From: an uncultured Clostridia bacterium
GTDB lineage: Bacteria; Bacillota; Clostridia; Christensenellales; DTU072
Direction: 5' to 3'
DNA length: 64,000 nt
Assembly: GCA_934274515.1 (NCBI GenBank)
Contig: CAKQTC010000010.1
Coordinates: forward strand, 1 to 64,000
The notes beneath the pieces were generated by a model, which saw only the letters and a list, made by a program, of their open reading frames with translations, searched no databases and was not told the origin of the DNA. Below, in pieces: positions 63,501 through 64,000 of the stretch. Within the stretch, counting starts at the first letter, position 1. Every line of letters begins with the position of its first letter. Both the position numbers and the translations under genes were made by a program.

Positions 63501-64000
63501 GGGTTCCAAAATCAACGTCGAACAAGACAGGAAACAGACTGCGATAATCGCGGTGTCGCTGTTCAACGACAGAATAGAAATCGCGCCTACGACGAAAGCG
63601 CTCGGAAACCTTCTCGGCGTGGATATGCCCGCGTTTAGCGGAATAAGCGTTTCTATGAACCTCGACGCAGGAATAACCAACATTGCGTTAAACGTCAATA
63701 TGGACGGGAACAACCGGTTCTCGTTGTCGTTGCCCGAAGAAGGCGGTATCCGCTTAGGGTTCAACCTGACCGACGTGGAAATCAACTCCAAGATAGGCAC
63801 GATAGACACTGCCGGGTTCGGCGGACTTAACGGACTGTTCGTGGGAGCGAGCGGCATCAATGTCGACGTGGAAACGCTTATCGGAAGTTTGCTCGATACG
63901 CTCGACGTCAACAACTTGCAACTTAACCTTGAAAAGAGAACGGACTACTGGGACAGAAGAGACCTGTATTCCTTCTATCCGTACGTCAACGCAAGCGGTC
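39553..64000 (+). CDS. Giant modular lipoprotein, at least 8,149 residues, partial at the right edge
   Basis: One reading frame stays open from 39553 to the last base of the window with no stop, giving a product near 0.9 MDa that continues outside. Residues 1-27 are a lipoprotein signal with lipobox IVAC (C27), followed by a Pro/Asp-rich linker (about 30-50). The protein should be lipid-anchored on the outer face of the membrane. Most of the rest is beta-rich with an irregular module whose core reads [IV]GIYL...YVDLGxLxI. Regions of pure helical character interrupt it, the longest at about 4497-6760. Ser-Asn-Ala linkers recur. Cysteine is nearly absent (about a dozen). Codon use matches the neighbouring housekeeping genes, so it is not recently acquired. 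I see no catalytic motif, LPXTG (within the window) or known adhesin repeat. A lipid-binding or scaffold role is speculation. Confidence 0.93.
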   Translation, partial: MSSKTSKLLKIFMILVCVVLALSIVACSKRDPQPDGPVDPGNQEDPSLTPSETMSKADAFARIKKSMTFLDQSLYDDPEWLCIDTFIEFDFHAYEKEGAVYTKKAKKIAEYSLRIKANISLKDNSQSVVLLELSNVFSNQLYVGVYYYGSTTYLVFGQNSKYYAEEINITTVGQKLVSLLKMGTKDETDIVEFIGNALQSNIDIEAVKKFTSLIWMLLFEEDYIADYSTESYTYKALDENGREQTYTVPKYQYIHEYIKADWILGMLKSGKIQIGNFLDLTISWEGFGLPNLDHVLQDTIGFGLEDIIKKNWPSLRFSLDAITEMKEVILPGDKSKGYEYVFNGFGITIDALDGEFDVSLKTTPFLMEVCNEKRSAISLAGKNFGDAGKGTTYTKGSFTNLEANLQLAVNNSSEVDEVLTVKGLAGNIIKLGGIGDIPIVVGGGASYVFDLGVAASINLFDNSQNYAKARLGYNGREVFAVYLVPDLGNTIVGKEAKVLNTLFFDFHNLKSGGTEFLPNTKLSKIDLTKSLSGLIGEEIMKYIDPYRGDTSASRNPTASNASSVVITEPTGMDVMKLIELLISEKKEPDADGRYKYLRLPKKGKSTKLEISLDNYAINTIAAMFVGGMTLVEEDDGSLHYENGIGIKRVSVGLDFANPLSSIRVAADVTDDVTLKVGIGSDKEGGGYNTGISYFKMPEFDFSAVGLNKYLKAESKEEAEKLRNEYKELSTTLSYAATVAGNFAIGSEENTSLNLDSIMKYLTENYLSKMGINLGQLLASAKVQSASELRIGYEIQVAASLVDLSSVKAVIDLYFLDKNGNKFEQFGGYPFLELYYVGGTTDTLYINTEVSPDADKNLTQQLHTVLGFTEIIFGNVPRLSVTDTGIAKMLNGKGLDITKILALLGVVGYEKENPSSAAKAIYITKDLLRNADDDSGVEVKPKDNSMLDLIGGMINSVTVKDGALGVIVNRNVFGVVMGLAGLAIKDGLPEVNGSLYVHIGTEFDKDGNGNKIFTDEGGKIYTATATGDKVKDKDGNEYEISSLKLKEKLKDRAFARAHVGIVDYADVEKEFFYLDLTLIDTVNIAKTDVPSFKGPLTTAATEYTSIADWSKNLEVSVNVELMFEVSASEPTTEWDKVNDVLAQLLPSETLANYSALLKTVVVRFYNDYFSNISSNNKKGLNIGIAIKGTIDISDIFASELSVVMFDAAEPDGSGYTASDGLQYKVIVGIYLKDNKAYVDLGYFGMDLLALNDVRNTYKGIRAAQFDALWTETYIEDKTSGKTLFVYAEEGAFMDEAYRQTMLTHFLNNQYSQYKGNVVSTSGKGYYETEFPISDYKYFVWNERILQAQEEDKDDYSKLYYGDLKQHYNVYVYVKNDIEKVFRTDSGDNTPKLNPGFVRYEVKPNGEIHVYDGRTETSFVTISPVIRDGKSVTLNIVEVENRLRTNSYGESDFDYKLFLSQMKSEAYSGYTDYINRYVTYWNATRKATPSVEATMNAAYISIVAKKKQYYSVAYVNSTDFTTAKSNLSATIVSDMRKLGGYESMTAAQIRATEEYQARYEKAEAQLVQKYVDSKAEAAGINKADNGNMIAYTMLSLLNGKDMANFGVYSETKALNAALKAESEKLAPSNAASIVGPESGNQKSYLTDAGAIALQFVWNKGKLTFELTQEVINAVITGLGYPELGEIININYLGLGIDLNHGVMLEVMVKLGDVYSILLKINKLEASVDPSERDRYAVNVDKFGDVGMPTGIPDSVYVEASVGITLQNVVNNLAAAENKDVTDYDLTDLLNRFLSNSAFKSSELDAFYNEIAERNPDKKDTPEGIVDIKRIAWQQLYDNYRLGETEDQKARRAEMDKVYEATWSDIEKKQKKDDQEYLGITKGSARHYALSWDKLVSGSVKINLNELGVKVIAQLFENINATLFVDAEALVNFNNIYSSTLKVTIKRWLGEKGKDYEVDDENKIVKELTNNEKRRKAETVLTFYYDGSVNTSYSEFRGAIYIDTDIFGIGQVKLEDITVIWTEVFKYFGTDQFGSETIKSVYKFFGLDENGQNPQNAPYRASNASYGASNAAYGEETGKVFNAVQNAAGDTVVYLTGEGVTAKTYLDVMFYKGELGIGVAKSAVLNVLKQLAGIDLTDQLEDKIDFNAAIMLNFSDNLGVDVTVNFANDKGGKSAIKIGAGEISLNLNKVPERPDESRFVDIEKLANIGAAIGGYASFELGKMGETLNYDYLFKLLYGAIFDDRDPGIGLRVGIEESDIFAQTNYLEIRANANMMTMSKFDGIELYLTLTSKKNHDIYEELGKEGGWRAIMDEYLDKATTYERRWTLLKNYALSKNDNAGDSSKTEAENLLAGGGKFFFNLMEKIEDEMENLYGAILPEEKYTKFWNELYGRCGDYYMGNVLSLFVTLNQGDESLGQSPIYGKIYLNLAFLGVEPIVLDDVSAFVVAIGKSFGIDYSKLFNKNNKNDETDKPSNAPVALANGATSAMNVLGSFVIGIDTRENKDFIAAEITSAAIYSILAAFGVKDIEQYFGEDPSGGTDNPYYPAYSPNLKVSLFGYNEVDKKYDLLGVQLDLKNMLNLKIAVETPTIDIARGNKRFVIREYAKNEETNKYEEYYTTIDQQWDTTLKLSVDGGLSLGAKDREDNEGKDPKINLGDLLRVFLGDKFNVDVVIDTTQSIWADLHFYIDAKVNVMSIWSLISKDEETGKAPYELLTIPEIIGAAGAEAYIEIVSREKQLDANGNPVKDADGNEIIKGEKVLIGIYLIKERNDNGDEYLSLYVDLGSLNISPISITNLTATGSDIWKSLSKLFGKTEEETAQMKAKNVHDAQLDIFAMYTAMKASEVANGANGANNRYSSISEMSDKSKKLQSTIYGENGDFETLAKRINAGEKPIENAATKASNADGQIMDDFISVVVGNEYGVTVTAVAAVLIKMLDEAFNDEKSISRRAFTALIEKRIADEIEAEKKVLSNISKNMDNLLASLGREDVIVSKSESWAALTAENGNILPAAQKATTKTLYDGIVAKATKDGFSTATTRDEQVLQSIAWDAYYWTINGVSYDDAVKVYPNRAQNSGDGKKYDITLDKFNEYTSLGIKSGDTTLGGLIGGLTDRLKDALTENERVVLTAVEYTEYYYEAAAFDNYVRYLEDMLYVLNRVYDEAKAKNTHPGTNKELYNKQIAYDILTSDNGSRNYTLPAINGGSQTRDFHLDAEDYTLFIGWYDAYLKGYETAGETDAKAKTWQDVVNRYQAAYASVVNTINTVNASAYNLFYGAGVTLDEGVLPFSTARAAGITWYANLKVPVKYSGFDARFSLTFKTYAWEYLVESGWVEKVHETRFISAEMAKITSANKGKDQEAYKNYAWPKYYSDVKTLTEKGEGFGYVLARNCTYVLEEAKQGAEVKYRKDFSDADKDAAGRTTWRLVKLEDDLLNTMDELFVSSRSDVPSVIVDTAGGVGTVQVGLLHANNLVSVHVWLGNLEMGLAFVGAGLYLDEYDLNKSVFIAKKNEGYWQQEERQQLVADYIHELPDGHFAPFDKDFKYVYAKLSLDFDLDADQTSFNLQKLIDVVMADLGINIEIAGNAIGLNLILETLQVISKKFRLEVEARVNLFDLFKGELGTTDLALTLYALEGGGDRKILQIALGSYIDSEDGKAKNFVYVDFSRFNIQRLIIRDAIEYVRDLFGGKAANAFAPYDFDYVGSVPELLGAAMMYGVMKSADEDGVVASNASASGENEKIDIKLSKAGLSTTVASGAIYALLNFFGLPQIEKYVSKAVDLTLGVDIFAVDDDLIGKDFTDADRDLIRLSIALNSLGKDGTTADSTGVRLDFGIHKAEVSLDQRKFVLGADSAANLESKLDLPKNDKGEKLYAEIAEELPNLVLTTTIEVQVKAEEVSRQDFNKAPIKNILDTLTKEGNLSSIIGQIFFEIYDDHDMTLAIDVAADVDLGDGSDKNYLDHIIKGSIVRIQVRAWHTNTSTSEGDVEELKKKVWATLTYYEGALYVDLSALNIQKIKLDDAAGLVFGKGEKAKNAWTEVGEMWKAASTLTTRTNLEATIYGDSDGIYLMIEKAAISSLIGVLGFGSLEVVTDALAELYVEAIKVGGDAISLGLGVNIAIDSKGTIFIDGGESGIKDPNRGNSDIDATFVVHAGVRGIYIGFHNLEDWSPVNSTEYNEVREINVIKLGTQAYLELGNEKGTYELKALIETLLKKLDVNLNLNKELQGIIELLDANDVKFEIAVDLDLGIGTIINDILSGTKSFGDVLPDDIMTLIKALQAKITLNIVREGKANSKIVLALIRGDAYLDLSGLNKTLGKGKIENAIELIGSLIGGEAKKGSYVAEQASNATQALAGLVNALAKAKNGSPAVSDAELNAQYLHFALSGVEGLTVTVIYGAVKSVVRYLLGSESLAEVIDMISLVSNPSASANLGYDVELGLRLIVPSTVFNDNDFNKMNALMEDGKNFFGYGKERVEAFTDEKPFLDPNKDGQGYNYVINANGLTVNKFARAIAEKTLLYKKYTISDTEKANKVNELIRTTFLANGTSVEKLLANYAARYEFYDENACKVALYDYLLIEAYENGKDFETYFGGSTSEDKTVAGKVLKDYLYGNEESGIPKAYGEFEAFMKNVYDVEKDVDQAAYDFVTAYLKGLIVSRDAWLVLIGAEIETVGDGLIIHSKKYDDLYDELLVEAWEEKLTRVDNAIKANESFETEQNKTAFAEAWREKAYMIYSESYAKTTAGERDYRAVAYEELTELLETSATIELSGMRNDDKNTYKSKLWDNAMIYTYCDPSAVAILKGVDEINTEGSDKETAFRKARELMHSITSGIEAYALEALTGSNANGKDMLTGEEEISLAYDLIYDFKSAVAGVKEYFGGNVGDSTRKLLAAIGKSLYEKGYKLAGAGSGGAMSNEDYAKLYEEAYALNKELFAQFIAGETAYTNYMHKSFSEKAWDALIGGLNFEIENTDDFLKAAEAYISGDSVSGTLYESLVRANKKTLMYILENIHYDYWKAKQSIAAQGGSGIDETLFDAFGKTTVAMYATDGMISALTNMISDSFSKEYVYAMALAFLAARKAAPTLAPAFETDGLGVVEPILAGSDDKTFIYAAAYGALAKVATGNASDETKAAAALAKKYYDAFTSSKEFYSDETARLRVDEFAEIAARLYVGATATVKGELELAAYYYGQRSDRITIAGTDMNAEEMKALETLKKANGEGSPERDLKDAAYRRVLRSSSTAEMYEEYLAVRSNFIFEVIYKNSKENREALKSIILVSADADVNNMASAVIGEGTAFTAENIDIYYEIYNEEYSKELGKFIEEVYKESIEKSKDTNESKKSVSPILEKALETLVYKVLYNKLTVKEQAATLIALYREAETLSADINDAQYALIKEFYKEFGEAVSAFATESGNLKDVAEELLKGEGYSNNALLGELTSKEIIDYYNKLIAGLGANLDAKVVEKDKPLVAGTANDKVAGKMYETIKTFLDDDKAFRNNKNETTYKAETVDNQPKQDDLGYDKINKIQKVRDYFIVTHTLSIDNSISFPMYSGTSSIWRMLGIGEMPFRNPIENKNRATKMVLSDGTVVPAAWTTSGGDAQCWIETAYSQEDEFSIEYEYKSEGPDSPDEDEAEAMEAARDEALNAYIKSEAYKAKVAALVAATKAAFRKDVNDLIKFTGMMLGTEPMTTDPSVSIPKFDVVGGASDRTFINLVNAANTAEKLYAYANSAINAMNLWMEEVEEIGESTVDFATFKISALKHFYSYLKPVDNREYYKHYAQTGALGKVLDALKAENNFVPANGSELERLATVRDKIHGYLGELKLNETTEAVSGEKSRELVYKYYVELKTKASAWISYEDVKTTAGRTLAAILTDMAEQVRLLSFEYYAYTVYRLFDRMTDEGKTYSGGKKLKKTEEWYEGISKMKETDQAAVKAIFDKVLYNVTLYTCMDESTTAEKDKETVIEMPFSSSTMYMTKEEMAIFAEILFNMTKEKAKQYYPFDYTLEAYKSFYGATATERETYLARNAEKTIKYVAKIIEEYGADTIGSMAALRSATISAYNKIASEINKLTDGEKYSFVKMFVDAQSKATKAGLTGAEMQISVMCDIISTVYGGRNVSVVYPPNNPGSEMRIAVGTAWTNLKGFMLNGESGATIGGKIRTWYEILFGRENDAGYLRDKDIAFANAYAFNVDVADFKGNNSPYDVLKNRIFVDFKAMYLEVMFPDASAEGIESIQDLLARIDGKSYNATYTDFVKLAKTFVETYDGAVVALETTGKYQAEDIDAYAKIIALRETLCLVYSATSFDFTVYGACTRYALEKLFIEYAANLTEKTLDATDGYKTKYNYGGAKDTTFFDDYLIDVAGRTGNVTTVFDGLKAMSGATKAYGDKLASYVKALFTQTDALKMLYRDLVEVLAPGETSFDIVGYAQNNGYKAASAMVALITAKDYGVSGLTEKLKSVFRTYTAKTDISTYLIYKYDRLASYLAADYDNLYDLLSASSEVSDNKIIKPDADPESELNKKFENARKDSASAVEKAIMLTKIVATIGMSFDDIKDDEARELYIKAYKVLRMTENASEYLRQEEWTSYFGGVSRATLADEFDVLYDAIMKNSTDATFYESITDDKKALINAAREKLAVSANDKEKSKAMFVLVNAIPEGHELNGATANAMVKTAREKFVRLNINDANLFDSLSDNAWRKQYGGLEATYATVTPALELKTLLDSINENPDDESSIKKLLDNLKFTETAKYLDSYIYQLDYDVKAEASEFAQQRELVERAFVKAYNAAANTRYDVVEIDLGLGVEIGKTYVGAEIDPDNYREDVLPFEEQTKFINYDEMQLYFEFGGFFSFGFGAGNADIAQIVNLILGGFNISEIYIEFLKTHIMLGTLNAKIALDVAKALSKDEAQIKQALAAEITLKYALIDNDERGETTRFEQQIISITVYDGSIYLSAEIFDMKLKLRLDFDAMSYLLKLLGIIKETADETPSTATPHLSDINAAISSALNGWSKQTAKEKNTPIGQLANAAASSSGKDVLEALVRIGSDEASLILTVDILLEAFNLLLNDNEATDMLNDIILMIFTSGSAKVEYGKDFGINLNLSKNRTISGDKNTSDNLSYDINLGLFNDTVFYMNSVDKHEDKKDYFSDFTTEIRTRSENGEFDTYFVMGLDLIGMLNGIGAGTGKIDVGSLVTDIIGDRLQMGVTLEMDSEILRTAIDWSKLFSAMGTLSVEPIFLLRVLNSTRGAIRFDINIDLDISKVNFDVSLRAYNNGVNIFNVYELSGTLNTDDTPAFAPKFYCDMGEPRPDWSAEDNNKLANEKYVITAQSLYDFLKINLMEVILDLTGADHDEIIVDRADNAPAFGNDSAVEFKDIDFGKVLQSVTFGQGTLGIRLSEAILNTLIKLINANWEFDDMGNVRLDIDFMRNTVGITVPLDAAVRDADGNILSDSKLKYGIELSNISLHIGEAVDFISVTGKETYSAFKDYKEITKFVWVSEVNSSLGLHNDDENTMVDLTDLTMRFIDGLGIKLQNGESLLDVSLDFVLRTYIDFSDVTNLGFELLINRRGRTLIGITFIGAEREGDVYINLEGLGLPKFYMTGVDLGGKIVEILKKLEDSTSKDEQEKPSNADGSISGGISSGDKTAIEYPDITQAGISANLLLALIDENKFNVAMTGALLLNLLGTLPKIKDISAMIPTFANLQLGYEKDKLSGIKFVYDEGQHFFIDYNFEKSYSYLVPKRDLLDKANKDYDDARSHMVSDADKKDFVNIDNLKNVNLGLTVDMTLVTVNPDGQKSDVVKQLEALLEKLFGMKTGSIDLQFQDAYASITIAAEIIADLTDINNSKLKLEVLYNGETLIGIYYLNKKVYLDMSELGLFQAAVNGIDLAGALNYFLGGKLPIDLDEDKGLDVKGLVTSLIGIRAGEETGTTDKTATSITEKKIETAIAELKKNYETRYKAGEFKDITATEKEAIKNEIKDALKQINADNKNLLSQSEYNKVYDEIIKSIGFRQTGSKINVEQDRKQTAIIAVSLFNDRIEIAPTTKALGNLLGVDMPAFSGISVSMNLDAGITNIALNVNMDGNNRFSLSLPEEGGIRLGFNLTDVEINSKIGTIDTAGFGGLNGLFVGASGINVDVETLIGSLLDTLDVNNLQLNLEKRTDYWDRRDLYSFYPYVNASG
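41227..62358 (+). repeat. Recurrent Ser-Asn-Ala linker motif in the giant lipoprotein
   Basis: SNA followed by S, A, D, P, T or N occurs at residues 559, 1626, 2059, 2066, 2470, 2898, 3719, 4334, 4827 and 7599. It usually sits in a Gly/Ser/Ala-rich stretch after a beta-module and before a strand or helix of the next one (for example ASNASASGE, PSNADGSISGG). The pattern suggests flexible inter-domain linkers of common origin. Confidence 0.6.
43222..63093 (+). repeat. Repeated beta-module signature within the giant lipoprotein
   Basis: The core Y[VIL][DN][LTM]xxLxI recurs with its tyrosine codon at 43258, 45544, 47878, 50506, 51529, 52429, 60322, 62221 and 63067 (residues 1236, 1998, 2776, 3652, 3993, 4293, 6924, 7557, 7839). 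Clear examples are YVDLGYFGM, YVDLGSLNI, YVDFSRFNI, YVDLSALNI, YLDLSGLN and YLDMSELGL. In the best copies a strand reading GIYL or GITF stands 7-18 residues before it. A segment such as KIKLDDAAGLVFGKG or FYMTGVDLGGKIVEI follows it. The modules are diverged at DNA level and irregularly spaced, so they are ancient duplications rather than fresh tandem copies. Confidence 0.75.
53041..59832 (+). other. Helical central region of the giant lipoprotein
   Basis: Residues about 4497-6760 are rich in Ala, Glu, Lys and Tyr with heptad-like spacing, and lack the YVDLG signature. One short beta interlude lies near 56080-56380 (residues about 5510-5610), followed by an acidic run SPDEDEAEAMEAA. Smaller helical insertions of the same kind occur near 43320-44420 and 48260-49330. 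The region may be a rod or spacer between two beta-module arms. Confidence 0.6.

Noticed and set aside
39553..64000. Nonribosomal or polyketide synthase as explanation for the giant frame
   Set aside because: There are no carrier, adenylation or ketosynthase motifs, and the product begins with a lipoprotein signal peptide.
1..64000. tRNA or rRNA genes, prophage or insertion sequences
   Set aside because: I saw no cloverleaf-like or rRNA sequence, no transposase or integrase, and no phage structural genes. A tRNAscan or Infernal run would be decisive.

Overview
The window looks like a chromosomal segment of an anaerobic Gram-positive bacterium of the Clostridia. The evidence is a pyruvate:ferredoxin oxidoreductase, an iron-type alcohol dehydrogenase, consensus sigma-A promoters with 17-base spacers, GGAGG ribosome sites, Bacillota-type control elements (CIRCE operator, parS site), lipoproteins with lipoboxes and no outer-membrane genes. 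A secreted M60 (mucinase-type) peptidase suggests a host-associated, probably gut, lineage. The order within Clostridia cannot be fixed from sequence alone. The DNA has mid-range GC by eye and strongly favours codons ending in CG. An exact parS site at 4433-4448, together with tilS-hpt, suggests a position not far from the replication origin.

Layout. 1-450 is a tandem intergenic repeat. 451-4793 carries a membrane metallophosphoesterase (minus), htpG under a CIRCE-like operator, a YfcE-type phosphodiesterase paired with a low-molecular-weight tyrosine phosphatase, and parS. 4794-8294 is PFOR (minus). 8870-13356 is a 1416-residue surface protein with two calcineurin-type phosphoesterase domains, followed by a small protein of unknown function. 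13453-16288 is a LytS-like kinase and response regulator pair, with an 18-base poly-C tract near the end of the kinase gene. 16476-19549 is a copper ATPase translationally coupled to a hexapeptide acetyltransferase. 19576-19684 looks like an orphan small RNA gene. 19768-22920 is the M60 peptidase (minus). 23099-25594 is an ArsR/CadC-like repressor, a free HMA metallochaperone-like protein and a Cd/Zn ATPase. 25810-27756 is an OmpR/HK pair. 28236-30660 is a polar amino acid ABC transporter. 30797-34548 (minus) is tilS-hpt-cca-HD in overlapping order. 34666-38857 (minus) holds an Fe-alcohol dehydrogenase and a group encoding a LOG-like protein, a HAD phosphatase and an exported MBG/Ig-like protein.

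The outstanding object is a single uninterrupted reading frame from 39553 through the right edge of the window: at least 8,149 codons, beginning with a lipoprotein signal peptide and preceded by a near-consensus promoter. It is built from irregularly repeated beta-rich modules carrying a recognisable signature (GIYL ... YVDLGxLxI), Ser-Asn-Ala linkers and a helical middle region of about 2,260 residues. I recognise no enzyme or known giant-protein family in it. Every open frame on the minus strand in this 24 kb is a shadow of this gene.

How the parts fit together: central metabolism (PFOR, Fe-ADH), metal homeostasis (two P1B ATPases with their own sensor and HMA protein), protein and RNA quality (HtpG, TilS, CCA enzyme), amino acid uptake, and a notable surface set (dual phosphoesterase, M60 peptidase, MBG protein, giant lipoprotein).
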